Part shown: positions 1 to 7,870 of the stretch, one piece after another
Layout: every line of letters starts with the position of its first letter
Position numbering within the stretch: the stretch's first letter is position 1
Assembly (NCBI GenBank): GCA_044340025.1
Contig: JBIIUJ010000042.1
Location: 1-17,117, forward strand
DNA length: 17,117 nt
Direction: 5' to 3'
Source: JBIIUJ01 sp044340025
GTDB taxonomy: Bacteria > Pseudomonadota > Alphaproteobacteria > Caulobacterales > Aquidulcibacteraceae
The notes under the pieces: generated by a model
The model's input: only the letters and a program-made list of their open reading frames with translations
Told to the model about the DNA's origin: nothing
Databases searched by the model: none
Made by a program: the position numbers and the translations under genes

Positions 1-398
1 GCGCCGAAAAGGCGCCGATTTCGTCTAATCCACCGCCTCGATCGAGCGCGCCGACAGCACAGAGCGCCGTCGATCCCGCCGCGATCCGCGTCATCGATGG
101 CGACACGTTCCGGATTGGATCGGTCCGCTATCGTGTGCGCGATCTCGACGCGCCGGAGCTTGCCCCCCGCGCGGCATGCGCCCTGGAGGCTGAACGCGGC
201 CGGGCGGCGCAGGATGAAGCACGCCGGCTGATGGAATCGGCCACAACCGCCGCCGTTCGCACCGATGGCCAGACCGACCGGTTCGGGCGCGCGCTCGCCA
301 CGCTGATGCTCGACGGACGGGATTTTGCCGAGCTGATGATCCGGGGACAGCGCGCGGTGCGGTTTGGCGGACGCCCCCACGACTGGTGCGTCCCCTGA
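1..398 (+). CDS. Staphylococcal nuclease (SNase/thermonuclease)-like protein, 5'-truncated by window edge
   Basis: The reading frame that starts at base 3 is open from the window edge to the TGA at 396-398, giving the last 131 residues; the true start is upstream. A Pro/Ser/Ala-rich linker is followed by the SNase core. VIDGDTF (codons from about 90) carries the first Ca2+-binding Asp, and YRVRDLDAPE carries the Arg, Asp and Glu that match Arg35, Asp40 and Glu43 of staphylococcal nuclease. DRFGRALA carries the match to Arg87. The C-terminal RPHDWC is a typical ending of alphaproteobacterial members. All expected catalytic residues are therefore present. A GTG at 135 could be mistaken for the start, but it lies inside the SNase core after DGDTF, so it is internal. 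The family cleaves DNA/RNA, usually outside the cytoplasm; the missing N-terminus would show whether there is a signal or anchor. It converges with the next gene, leaving 4 bases between stop codons. Confidence 0.82.
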   Translation, partial: AEKAPISSNPPPRSSAPTAQSAVDPAAIRVIDGDTFRIGSVRYRVRDLDAPELAPRAACALEAERGRAAQDEARRLMESATTAAVRTDGQTDRFGRALATLMLDGRDFAELMIRGQRAVRFGGRPHDWCVP

Positions 399-402
399 GG
401 CT

Positions 403-1194
403 TCAGGCGGACACCTGGGCGCGCTCCAGCATCGACCAGTCACGCAGGCGCGCCCATTCAAGGATCTCGAACCGGCCATCGTGATGCTCGACGAGCGCGG
501 TGCAGCTTTCCACCCAGTCGCCGTCATTGAGATAGGCCACCCCATCCACCTCCGCGATGGCGGCCTTGTGGATGTGGCCGCAGATCACCCCGTCGCAGCC
601 GCGCCGGCGCGCCTCGTTTGTGACCGCAGATTCGAAGTCGTGGATAAACGAGACCGCATCCTTCACGCGATGCTTCAGAAAGGCCGAAAGCGACCAATAG
701 CCGAGCCCGAGCCGCCGCCGCCCCCAGTTCCAGACCGTGTTGAGCCGAATGAGCGCGCGATAGGAAAGATCGCCCAGCAGCGCGAGCCACTTCGCCTTGG
801 TCACCACCCCGTCGAACGCATCGCCATGGATCACGAGATAGCGCTTGCCCGTCGCGCCAGTGTGGATGGCGCTGGTGCGGCACTCCACGCCGCCGAAGTC
901 CAGCCCGCCATAGGGCCGGAACGCTTCATCATGATTGCCGGGCACATAGACGACGCGCGCGCCCTTGCGCGCCTTGCGCAGCAGCTTCTGGACCACGTCA
1001 TTATGCGCCTGCGGCCAGTGCCAGCCGCGCTTCAGCTTCCAGCCGTCCACGATGTCGCCAACCAAATACCAGGTGTCGGCTTCCACATGGCGCAGAAAGT
1101 CGAGCAGCGGATCGGCCTGACAGCCGCGCGTGCCGAGATGAAGATCGGAGATGAACACGGCGCGATAGCGCGGCTCGAATGCGTTGGCCTTCAC
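403..1194 (-). CDS. LpxH-type calcineurin-like metallophosphoesterase (UDP-2,3-diacylglucosamine diphosphatase family)
   Basis: A 263-residue protein of the binuclear-metal phosphoesterase fold. The metal-ligand motifs appear in order: SDLHL (D17, H19), GDIVD (D47), GNHDE (N87, H88), IHGD (H123) and CGHIHK (H207, H209). Length and motif spacing fit the LpxH-like COG2908 group, often annotated as UDP-2,3-diacylglucosamine diphosphatase, which makes lipid X in lipid A synthesis at the inner face of the membrane. That substrate is uncertain, because alphaproteobacteria generally use the unrelated LpxI for this step; the natural substrate may be another phosphodiester or pyrophosphate. The start is GTG at 1194-1192, supported by a GGGGA Shine-Dalgarno element (1202-1206 on this strand) 7 bases upstream. 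No other lipid A gene is adjacent. The repeat-filled gap at 1195-1580 separates it from RNase J, so it may have its own promoter. Confidence 0.88.
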   Translation of the reverse strand: MKANAFEPRYRAVFISDLHLGTRGCQADPLLDFLRHVEADTWYLVGDIVDGWKLKRGWHWPQAHNDVVQKLLRKARKGARVVYVPGNHDEAFRPYGGLDFGGVECRTSAIHTGATGKRYLVIHGDAFDGVVTKAKWLALLGDLSYRALIRLNTVWNWGRRRLGLGYWSLSAFLKHRVKDAVSFIHDFESAVTNEARRRGCDGVICGHIHKAAIAEVDGVAYLNDGDWVESCTALVEHHDGRFEILEWARLRDWSMLERAQVSA

Positions 1195-1278
1195 CGGTCT
1201 GTCCCCTGAGACCTAAAGGCTGCTCGGCTAGGCTGATTTGGCGACGGGGCTGTGACAGGGGGGGGCACTCGTTTTCGC

Positions 1279-1373
1279 CGTCATCCCGACCGAGCGCAGC
1301 GAGAGCCGGGACCTCACGCAACAACAGCATCGACGGGATCCCGGATCCGGGCTTCGCCCCGTCCGGGATGACG
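1279..1373. repeat. Inverted pair of REP-like palindromic units
   Basis: The two ends are a perfect 10-base inverted repeat: CGTCATCCCG at 1279-1288 and CGGGATGACG at 1364-1373. Read inward from each end, both halves follow a similar pattern: CGTCATCCCG, a GC-rich GCG.AGC core, then CCGGGA. They therefore look like two diverged copies of one roughly 36-base unit facing each other across a short spacer. The right half contains a perfect 12-base palindrome, CCCGGATCCGGG (1340-1351). Repeats with CGTCATCCCG ends are common between genes in alphaproteobacterial genomes, where they are usually dispersed and non-coding. Confidence 0.7.
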
Positions 1374-1422
1374 CATCATTGACGAATTGGTGGTAGCGCT
1401 TTCGCCACTGCCCCGCGTGTCT

Positions 1423-1507
1423 CTTCCCCCGCCTGCGGGGGAAGGGGGCGCGCACCAGTTCCACCCTCCATCACGCTGCGCGTGGTCCCCCTTCGCAGCG
1501 GGCGGGG
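1423..1507. repeat. GC-rich double-hairpin intergenic repeat
   Basis: CTTCCCCC (1423-1430) and GGGGGAAG (1437-1444) form a perfect 8-base stem around a 6-base loop. About 40 bases further on, 1487-1507 forms a second GC-rich hairpin with CCCC/GGGG ends. It looks like a diverged, non-coding repeat of the kind scattered between genes in GC-rich alphaproteobacteria. No U-tract follows on either strand, so intrinsic termination is unlikely, although the structure could still protect the 3' end of the RNase J transcript. Confidence 0.5.
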
Positions 1508-1542
1508 CAGGATGTTGTTTGCTTGCAGGGTGGCACTCATCC

Positions 1543-1559
1543 TCCCCGGTTCACGGGGA
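1543..1559 (-). other. Small hairpin 22 bases downstream of the RNase J stop codon
   Basis: TCCCCG and CGGGGA form a 6-base perfect stem around a 5-base loop, just 3' of the RNase J stop on the transcribed strand. It could help define the 3' end of the mRNA, but there is no following U-run, so calling it a terminator would go beyond the evidence. Confidence 0.3.
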
Positions 1560-1580
1560 CGCTGACGGTGGGGCGAGCCC

Positions 1581-3284
1581 TCAGATCGGGAGCACCACGA
1601 CATCCACGAGCGGACGGCGATCCCAGATGCGCTCGGCCGCCTTCCGAACGGCGCGCTGGAGCACGTCCTCGATCAGATCCTCGTCCGCGCGGGCCTGCGG
1701 CTTCATGCGCGAAAGCGCCTGCTCGGCGGCCTCGCACAAAAGATCCAGCGCCTTCTCCCCGTCGCGCGCGCTCGCTTCGGCAAGGCCCGCGATGCGCACA
1801 TCCGGCCCGGCGCGCAGCTTGCCCTTTGCATCGATCGCCAGCGTGACCGTGATATGGCCGTTAGCCGCCATGCGACGGCGATCGCGCAGCGCTTCGCCAT
1901 CGGCCGGCACCAACCGCTCGCCATCCACATGCAGACGGCCGGCGGGGACTTCATCGATGACTTCCGGCTCGCCCGGCGCCAGGCGCATCAGGTCGCCATT
2001 GCGCGGGGTGAAGGCGAAGGGCACCTGTAGCGTCTTGGCGAACTTCGCATGCTCAAGGATGTGGCGGCGCTCGCCATGCACCGGAATGGCGATCTGCGGC
2101 CGGGCCCAGCCATACATCGCTGAAAGCTCGTCGCGGCAGGGGTGGCCCGATACATGGATCGGCTCATCGCGATCGGTGATGACGCTGACGCCGCGCTCGA
2201 CAAAGGCGGCCTGCATGTCGTGGATCGCGCGCTCGTTGCCCGGAATCTGGCGCGAAGAGAAGATCAGGCTGTCGCCCGCCCCAAGGCTGACATGGGGGTG
2301 ACTTCCCGCCGCGATGCGCGAGAGCGCGGCGCGCGCCTCGCCCTGGCTGCCGGTGCAGAGGTAGAGCACGCTTTCAGGCGGCAGATGGGCGGCATGCTCG
2401 GCCTCGATGAAGTCGGCGCAGCCCTTCAGAAGGCCCACGCTTTTGGCCGCGCCCGTGATGCGGAACATCGACCGCCCGACAAGACAGACGTGCCGGCCCG
2501 CAGCCTCCCCCGCTCTGATCACGCTTTCCAGCCGCGCCACGTTGGAGGCAAAGCAGGCGACCGCCACCTTGCCCTTCTGGGCGGCGATCACGCGGGTAAG
2601 CTCACGCCGGACATCGGCCTCCGAACCCGCCTCGCCGGGGGTAAAGACATTGGTGCTGTCGCACACCATGGCGAGCACGCCCGCCTCGCCCAGTTCGCGG
2701 ATGCGCGCATCGTCCGTGACCGCGCCGATCAGCGGATCGGGGTCGATCTTCCAGTCGCCGGTATGCAGCACGGTGCCAAGCGGGGTGTGCACCGCTAGAC
2801 CGTTCGGCTCCGGGATCGAGTGGGTGATGGTGACAAACTCGAGGTCGAACGGTCCGATAGGAAAGCGATGCTTCAGCGGGACCTCGTGCAAGGTCACCTT
2901 GTCGATCAGGCCGCGCTCGCGCAGCTTGTCGCGCACCAGCGCCGCGGTGAAGGGGGTGGCGTAGACGGGCGCTTTCAGCCGCGGCCAGAGCCAGCCGATT
3001 GCGCCGATATGGTCTTCATGCGCGTGGGTGAGGATGATGGCGCGGATCGTCTCGCCGCCATCGGCCAGAAAGCCGGGGTCCGGGGTGATGATCTCGACGC
3101 CGGGGGTGTCGTCGCCGCCGAACGTGACGCCGATGTCCACGATGATCCACTGACGATCATGCGCCGGGCCATAGCCATAGGCGTTGAGGTTCATGCCGAT
3201 TTCGCCGGCGCCCCCCAAGGGCAGAAAAACAAGCTCCTCGCCGGGTTTCGGCGCGAACTGGGAGGCAGGCATAGGGGCGTTCAT
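1581..3284 (-). CDS. rnj: Ribonuclease J (metallo-beta-lactamase/beta-CASP)
   Basis: A 567-residue protein, the usual size for RNase J. The N-terminal FLPLGGAGEIGMN and the metal motif THAHEDH (H87, H89, D91, H92) identify the metallo-beta-lactamase domain; further ligands appear at H154 and in HTGDW (D176). The beta-CASP domain follows, with ITGAAKSVG, the SSRQIPGNE stretch and the late SGHP and IPVHGERRH motifs; a C-terminal domain of about 100 residues completes it. RNase J is a 5'-3' exo- and endoribonuclease that matures and degrades RNA in the cytoplasm; in alphaproteobacteria it coexists with RNase E. The position downstream of nuoN-birA-coaX is a recurrent alphaproteobacterial arrangement. 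The start is the ATG at 3284; a second ATG four codons in (3272) is also possible, and neither has a clear Shine-Dalgarno sequence. A 99-base gap with no terminator-like element separates it from coaX, so cotranscription is plausible. Confidence 0.96.
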   Translation of the reverse strand: MNAPMPASQFAPKPGEELVFLPLGGAGEIGMNLNAYGYGPAHDRQWIIVDIGVTFGGDDTPGVEIITPDPGFLADGGETIRAIILTHAHEDHIGAIGWLWPRLKAPVYATPFTAALVRDKLRERGLIDKVTLHEVPLKHRFPIGPFDLEFVTITHSIPEPNGLAVHTPLGTVLHTGDWKIDPDPLIGAVTDDARIRELGEAGVLAMVCDSTNVFTPGEAGSEADVRRELTRVIAAQKGKVAVACFASNVARLESVIRAGEAAGRHVCLVGRSMFRITGAAKSVGLLKGCADFIEAEHAAHLPPESVLYLCTGSQGEARAALSRIAAGSHPHVSLGAGDSLIFSSRQIPGNERAIHDMQAAFVERGVSVITDRDEPIHVSGHPCRDELSAMYGWARPQIAIPVHGERRHILEHAKFAKTLQVPFAFTPRNGDLMRLAPGEPEVIDEVPAGRLHVDGERLVPADGEALRDRRRMAANGHITVTLAIDAKGKLRAGPDVRIAGLAEASARDGEKALDLLCEAAEQALSRMKPQARADEDLIEDVLQRAVRKAAERIWDRRPLVDVVVLPI

Positions 3285-3383
3285 GAGGGGGTGTTGGCTT
3301 TCGGCAGGCTCGGGGCGGAAGCATTGAGATGCGCGCTTGCTCGGTGGAAAACAAGGGCGGGGCGTGGGTTAGGTTTCCCCCCC

Positions 3384-4169
3384 CTACAAACTGCCGGCGT
3401 GCCGGTCCTTGTTGCGCCGCCAGATCTCCCACAGACCACGGATCGTGAGATCGCCGTCGAAGTGATCGATGTTCTCGGTCGCGCCTTCAAAGAGCGAAGC
3501 AACGCCGCCCGTGCCGATCACGGTCATGGGCGCGCCATATTCGGCCTTCACCCGCGCGATCAGCCCGTCGATGAGCTCGACATAGCCCCAGAAGATGCCC
3601 GATTGCATCGCGCTGACCGTATCCTTGCCGATCACACGGGCCGGGCGCTGGATCGCGATGCGCGGCAGTTTGGCGGCCGCCGTGTGCAGCGCCTGGAGCG
3701 AGAGATTGATGCCGGGGCAGATGATCCCGCCCTCGAATGCGCCATCGGCGGCGACGACATCGAAATTGGTGGCGGTTCCGCTGTCGACCACAAGCAATGC
3801 GCCGGGATAGCGGACATGGGCGCCCACCGCATTCACAAGCCGGTCGGCGCCAGCCTCGGAGGGCTTTTCGATCCGCACCGCGATGCCGAGATCGACATTC
3901 TCGCCGATCACCATCGGCTCTACCTTGAGGTAGCGCCGGGCAAGGTTGCGCAGGTTGAACAGCGATTGCGGCACCACGCTGGAGATGATGCAGGCGTTGA
4001 GCGCATCGAAGGTCAGACCCGCCATTCCGAGGAGATTGTGCAGCCAGACGGCGTATTCGTCGGCTGTGCGCGAACTGTCTGTGGCGGTGCGCCACTGATT
4101 GCGCCACTCCACCCCGTCGTGGATCGCAAACAGCGAATTGGTGTTGCCCTGTTCGATTGCGAGCAGCAT
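3384..4169 (-). CDS. coaX: Type III pantothenate kinase
   Basis: A 261-residue cytoplasmic kinase catalysing ATP-dependent phosphorylation of pantothenate, the first step of coenzyme A synthesis. Signatures: the N-terminal phosphate motif IEQGNTN (residues 5-11), GADRLVNAVGAH (107-118) and VVDSGTATNFD (127-137) followed by GGIICPGINLS. The canonical first motif is usually written DxGNT; here the acidic residue is Glu6, a conservative change that I believe occurs in other alphaproteobacterial CoaX proteins (from memory, not checked). The ATG at 4169 shares one base with the birA stop codon (TGATG), indicating translational coupling. The TAG stop lies directly before a run of G on the coding strand, so 3377-3384 reads as eight C on the + strand. 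Confidence 0.95.
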   Translation of the reverse strand: MLLAIEQGNTNSLFAIHDGVEWRNQWRTATDSSRTADEYAVWLHNLLGMAGLTFDALNACIISSVVPQSLFNLRNLARRYLKVEPMVIGENVDLGIAVRIEKPSEAGADRLVNAVGAHVRYPGALLVVDSGTATNFDVVAADGAFEGGIICPGINLSLQALHTAAAKLPRIAIQRPARVIGKDTVSAMQSGIFWGYVELIDGLIARVKAEYGAPMTVIGTGGVASLFEGATENIDHFDGDLTIRGLWEIWRRNKDRHAGSL

Positions 4170-4915
4170 CAGGCCTGCCTCTCGTCTGGAAAGAAAACGT
4201 CCGCCGCCGTGATCAGGCGGCGCTTGCCGCAGCCCTCGCGCAAGACCAGCGCGCCGGTTTCATCAAGATCTTCAAACACGCCCTCATGCGTGCGCAGCGT
4301 CAAGCGCGCCACCACCTGCCCGCCGAGACCCTGGGCGCGGGCAAGCCAGGCTGCCCGCGTGGCCGCAAAGCCCTGCATGCGCCATGTCTCGAAGCGGGCT
4401 GCAAAAGCAGCCGCAAGCCTTGCTGCGGCGTCTTGTGGGGAGGGCGGGATGATCCCGAGCTCAGCGAGCGCGATCGCCGGGCGCTCGGGCGCTGCGGGCG
4501 CATGGGCAAGGTTGATCCCCACGCCGAGGGCCATCATCAGCCCGCCGTCGCGGCTCCAGTCGCTTTCAAGCAGGATGCCGACGGCCTTGCGCCCCGCGAC
4601 CATCACGTCATTGGGCCATTTGAGCGTCACCTGCGCCGGCCCGACGAGGCTGTCGAGCACATCCATGACGGCAAGCGCGGCGACGAAGGACAAGGTGGCG
4701 GCCTGGTGCGGCGCCACTTCCAGCGGCAGGAGCAGCGTGGCGAAGAGATTGCCCTGCGGGCTCTCCCAGCCGCGCGCGCGCCGGCCGCGCCCGGCGGTCT
4801 GACGCAGCGCGACAAGCCAGTGAGCATCCGTGCGGCCCTGAGCGATCCGGCGCAGGACCTCCGCATTGGTGCTGTCGATTTCGGCCAGAACCTCGATCGG
4901 GGGCCGCTCTGTCAC
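4169..4915 (-). CDS. birA: Biotin--[acetyl-CoA-carboxylase] ligase, no DNA-binding domain
   Basis: A 248-residue biotin protein ligase that makes biotinyl-5'-AMP and transfers biotin to the biotin carboxyl carrier protein. Motifs: DSTNAE near residue 14, the biotinoyl-AMP loop GRGRRARGW (42-50), KWPNDV (99-104), and GRKAVGIL with the expected catalytic Lys110. The chain starts directly with the catalytic domain, so the N-terminal helix-turn-helix of E. coli BirA is absent and it should not act as a repressor. The start is GTG at 4915-4913, overlapping the nuoN TGA by four bases (GTGA); no Shine-Dalgarno sequence precedes it, so initiation probably depends on ribosomes finishing nuoN. Its stop overlaps the coaX ATG. 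This places a cofactor-attachment enzyme at the tail of the complex I operon. Confidence 0.95.
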   Translation of the reverse strand: MTERPPIEVLAEIDSTNAEVLRRIAQGRTDAHWLVALRQTAGRGRRARGWESPQGNLFATLLLPLEVAPHQAATLSFVAALAVMDVLDSLVGPAQVTLKWPNDVMVAGRKAVGILLESDWSRDGGLMMALGVGINLAHAPAAPERPAIALAELGIIPPSPQDAAARLAAAFAARFETWRMQGFAATRAAWLARAQGLGGQVVARLTLRTHEGVFEDLDETGALVLREGCGKRRLITAADVFFPDERQA

Positions 4916-6366
4916 CGCAGCGCTGCGCCCGCGAGCCGCGCGGCGCCATCGATCAGGCCCATGCCCAGCACCATCACCGGAAACGCCAGCGCCGCTGCGC
5001 CCACGATGGCGCCTGTCAGCGTGGGGGCCGCCGGCAGGAAGCCGGGCGCGGGCTCATCGAACCACATGATCTTGATGAGCCGCAGATAGTAGAAAGCCGA
5101 GATCACCGAGGCGATCACAAGCGCCGCCGCAAGCAGGATCAGTTCCGCGCGGGCCGCCGCGAGCAGAATCTGCAACTTGCCCAGGAAGCCCGCCAGCGGG
5201 GGAATGCCCATCACCGAGAAGATCAGCGCGGTGAAGGCCAGCGCCAGCCACGGCTTGGTCCGCGACAGGCCGGCAAGATCGCTGATCGCCTCCACTGGCC
5301 CGCCGTCGCGGCGCATGGCGAGGATCGTGCCGAACATGCCCACGCTCGTGACCGCATAGATGGTCAGGAAGATCAAAAGCGCCTGCCCGCCCTGGTCCGG
5401 CCCGGCTGCAATCGCCACGAGCGCATAGCCCATGTTGGTGATGGAGCTGTAGGCCATCAGCCGCTTGATATTGGTCTGGCGCAGGGCGCCCAGCGCGCCC
5501 ACCGCCATGGACAGAACCGCCATGACGGACACGATCTGACGCCAGGCTTCGATCTGGCTGCCGAACGCCTCAAACAGCAGCCGGGCGAGCAGCGCGAGCG
5601 CGGCCACCTTGGGGGCTGCCGCGAAAAAGGCGGTCGCCGGCGTGGGGGCGCCTTCATAGACGTCGGGCGTCCACATATGGAAGGGCGCAGCCGAAATCTT
5701 GAAGCCGATGCCGCAGAGAAGGAACACCAGCCCGAAGATCACCCCGACGGGCGCGCGCTCCTCGCCCGCAAGGCTCTGGGCGATGGCGTCGTAATTCACC
5801 GACCCGATGAAGCCATAGACCAGCGAGGCCCCATAGAGCAGGAGGCCCGAGGAGAGCGCGCCGAGCACGAAATACTTCAGCCCCGCTTCCGAGCTCTTCT
5901 GATCGTCGCGCGCATAGGCCGCCAGCACATAAAGGCAGAGCGACTGCATCTCGACCCCGATATAGAGCGCGATCAGATCGTTGGCGCTTGCCATCACGAA
6001 CATGCCGAGCACGGCCATGACCACCAGGACGGGATATTCCGGCCGCTCGATCCGCTTGCGCTCCAGGAAATCGATGGACAGGAGCAGCGCGCCGGCCGCC
6101 GCAAACGCAATCAGCGCCTTGGCGTAGGCGGCGAAGCGGTCGACCGCGAACGAGCCGTTGAAGGCCACCCAGCGGCCCTCCGCCGGCGCCATCAGCACCG
6201 CAACCGCGCCCGCCGCGACGAGGATCAGGAAGCAGACGGCGTTGACGGTCCGGAACGACCGGTCGCCCCGAAAGGCGCCGACCATAAGGGCGGCCATGGC
6301 GCCCAGCGCCAGGATGAGTTCCGGCCGGGCGATCTGAAGCCCGAAGAGCAGGTCTGCGACGGTCAT
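4912..6366 (-). CDS. nuoN: NADH-quinone oxidoreductase subunit N
   Basis: A 484-residue polytopic membrane protein, one of the three antiporter-like proton-pumping subunits of complex I. Characteristic segments: YIGVEMQSL with the conserved membrane Glu (about E139), GFKISAAPFHMWTPDVYEGAPTP with the conserved Lys, KRLMAYSSITNMGY, and PLAGFLGK late in the chain. I chose the ATG at 6366 rather than the longer in-frame start at 6411. The extra 15 residues are basic, overlap the end of nuoM and lack family similarity, whereas 6366 lies 5 bases after a GAGG Shine-Dalgarno element and gives a normal NuoN N-terminus. It begins 7 bases after nuoM and ends overlapping birA. Confidence 0.96.
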   Translation of the reverse strand: MTVADLLFGLQIARPELILALGAMAALMVGAFRGDRSFRTVNAVCFLILVAAGAVAVLMAPAEGRWVAFNGSFAVDRFAAYAKALIAFAAAGALLLSIDFLERKRIERPEYPVLVVMAVLGMFVMASANDLIALYIGVEMQSLCLYVLAAYARDDQKSSEAGLKYFVLGALSSGLLLYGASLVYGFIGSVNYDAIAQSLAGEERAPVGVIFGLVFLLCGIGFKISAAPFHMWTPDVYEGAPTPATAFFAAAPKVAALALLARLLFEAFGSQIEAWRQIVSVMAVLSMAVGALGALRQTNIKRLMAYSSITNMGYALVAIAAGPDQGGQALLIFLTIYAVTSVGMFGTILAMRRDGGPVEAISDLAGLSRTKPWLALAFTALIFSVMGIPPLAGFLGKLQILLAAARAELILLAAALVIASVISAFYYLRLIKIMWFDEPAPGFLPAAPTLTGAIVGAAALAFPVMVLGMGLIDGAARLAGAALR

Positions 6367-6371
6367 GTCTG

Positions 6372-6375
6372 CCTC
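6372..6375 (-). promoter_or_regulatory. Shine-Dalgarno element deciding the nuoN start
   Basis: GAGG on the minus strand, overlapping the nuoM TGA stop and ending 5 bases before the ATG at 6366. It supports this start over the upstream in-frame ATG at 6411, which has no such element. Confidence 0.6.
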
Positions 6376-7867
6376 AAGGGGCCGCCGGCGCGAGGCCAGC
6401 CAGCATCGCATTCACCGCGGGGCCGGTGATGTCGGTAACGAGAGAGGGCGCAACGCCCAGCGCCAGCGTGCCCAGCACGAGCGGCGCAAAGATCAGGATT
6501 TCGCGCCAGTCCATGTCGGTGATGGCGGCCAGCGCCGGATTGGTCATCTCGCCGAACACCACCTTGCGATAGAGCGTCAGCGCATAGGCAGCCGACAATA
6601 TGACGCCGAACGCCGCCCCAACCGCAACCCATGGGTTCACGAGGAAGGCGCCCTGCATGGTGGTGATCTCGCCGATGAAACCGGATGTGCCCGGCAGGCC
6701 CACATTGCCCATGGTGAACAGCATGAACACCGCCGCATAGACCGGCATGCGATGGACGAGCCCGCCATAGAAGGCGATCTCGCGGGTGTGCATCCGGTCG
6801 TAGATGACGCCGACGCACAAAAAGAGCGCGCCCGAGATCACGCCGTGCGAAATCATCTGGAAGATCGCGCCCTGAACGCCGGTCTCGTTCATCGCGAAGA
6901 TGCCCATGGTCACATAGCCCATGTGCGCGACCGAGGAATAAGCGATCAGCTTCTTGATATCGACCTGACGGAACGCCACGAGCGAGGTGTAGACAATCGC
7001 CACGATCGACAGGCCAAACACCAGAGGCGCGAAAAACTCGCTGGCATCGGGAAACATCGGCAGCGAGAAGCGCAGGAAGCCATAGCCGCCCATCTTCAGA
7101 AGAATGCCCGCCAGGATCACCGAACCCGCCGTGGGCGCCTCGACGTGGGCGTCGGGCAGCCAGGTGTGGACCGGCCACATCGGCATCTTCACCGCAAAGC
7201 TCGCGAAGAAAGCCAGCCAGAGCCAGAATTGCAGGCTTTCGGCGAAATCATACTGTAGCAGCCGGGTGATGTCGGATGTGCCCGCCGTCACGATCATCAC
7301 CAGCATGGCGATCAGCATGAAGAGCGAACCGAGCAGCGTGTAGAGAAAGAACTTGTAGGCCGCATAGACCCGGTTCTTGCCGCCCCAGACCCCGATGATC
7401 AGGAACATCGGGATCAGGCCCGCCTCGAAGAAGATGTAGAACATCACCATGTCGAGCGCGGCGAACACGCCGATCATCATGGTCTCAAGGATCAGGAAGG
7501 CTGCGAGATATTCGCTCACCCGGCTTTCGATCGCGCGCCAGCTTGCAATGACGCACAGCGGCATAAGGAAGGCGGTGAGCACGATGAACAGGATGGAGAT
7601 GCCGTCCACGCCCAGATGGTAGGACAGGCCCATGAACCAGGGCGTCTTCTCCACGAACTGGAAGCCGGGATTGGACGCATCAAACCCCGCCAGCATCACG
7701 AGCGAGAGCGCCAGCACCACAAGCGTGGTGGCGAGCGCGATCCACTTCGCATTGCGGTCGATGGCGCCCGCATCGTCAGCGCGCGCAGACGCCTTCAGGA
7801 TCAGGATCGCCAGCGCGCCAAGGGCGGGCAGCCAGGTGAGGAGGGAGAGAATGGGCGCGTCCGCCAT
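6374..7867 (-). CDS. nuoM: NADH-quinone oxidoreductase subunit M
   Basis: A 497-residue antiporter-like membrane subunit of complex I. Hallmarks: FYIFFEAGLIPM with the essential membrane Glu (E148), FAVKMPMWPVHTWLPDAHVEAPT with the conserved Lys (K227), DIKKLIAYSSVAHMGY (303-318) and MISHGVISGALF (H341). Together with NuoL and NuoN it forms the proton-translocating channel array of the membrane arm. The ATG at 7867 follows the nuoL TAG by three bases; the ribosome-binding site is weak, so reinitiation after nuoL is likely. Length is normal for the family. Confidence 0.97.
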   Translation of the reverse strand: MADAPILSLLTWLPALGALAILILKASARADDAGAIDRNAKWIALATTLVVLALSLVMLAGFDASNPGFQFVEKTPWFMGLSYHLGVDGISILFIVLTAFLMPLCVIASWRAIESRVSEYLAAFLILETMMIGVFAALDMVMFYIFFEAGLIPMFLIIGVWGGKNRVYAAYKFFLYTLLGSLFMLIAMLVMIVTAGTSDITRLLQYDFAESLQFWLWLAFFASFAVKMPMWPVHTWLPDAHVEAPTAGSVILAGILLKMGGYGFLRFSLPMFPDASEFFAPLVFGLSIVAIVYTSLVAFRQVDIKKLIAYSSVAHMGYVTMGIFAMNETGVQGAIFQMISHGVISGALFLCVGVIYDRMHTREIAFYGGLVHRMPVYAAVFMLFTMGNVGLPGTSGFIGEITTMQGAFLVNPWVAVGAAFGVILSAAYALTLYRKVVFGEMTNPALAAITDMDWREILIFAPLVLGTLALGVAPSLVTDITGPAVNAMLAGLAPAAP

Positions 7868-7870
7868 GGT

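Larger units (their letters stand above)
1195..1580. other. Gene-free intergenic region with palindromic repeats
   Basis: These 386 bases lie between RNase J and the metallophosphoesterase gene. I see no credible coding frame; the short open frames here lack family signatures and are crossed by palindromes. The region holds an inverted pair of REP-like units (1279-1373), a GC-rich two-hairpin repeat (1423-1507), a small hairpin (1543-1559) and a run of eight G (1258-1265). No hairpin is followed by a T-run in either direction, so none is a classical intrinsic terminator. No clear sigma-70-type promoter could be assigned for the metallophosphoesterase gene. Confidence 0.75.

Noticed and set aside
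1423..1444. Intrinsic terminator for RNase J or the metallophosphoesterase region
   Set aside because: The stem is strong, but no T-run follows in either orientation, and the motif fits a dispersed intergenic repeat better.
2820..4802. 660-residue open frame on the + strand opposite RNase J, coaX and birA
   Set aside because: It runs antisense to three genes with clear family motifs, spans their boundaries, is rich in Arg/Ala/Asp/His as GC-rich shadow frames are, and shows no recognisable domain.
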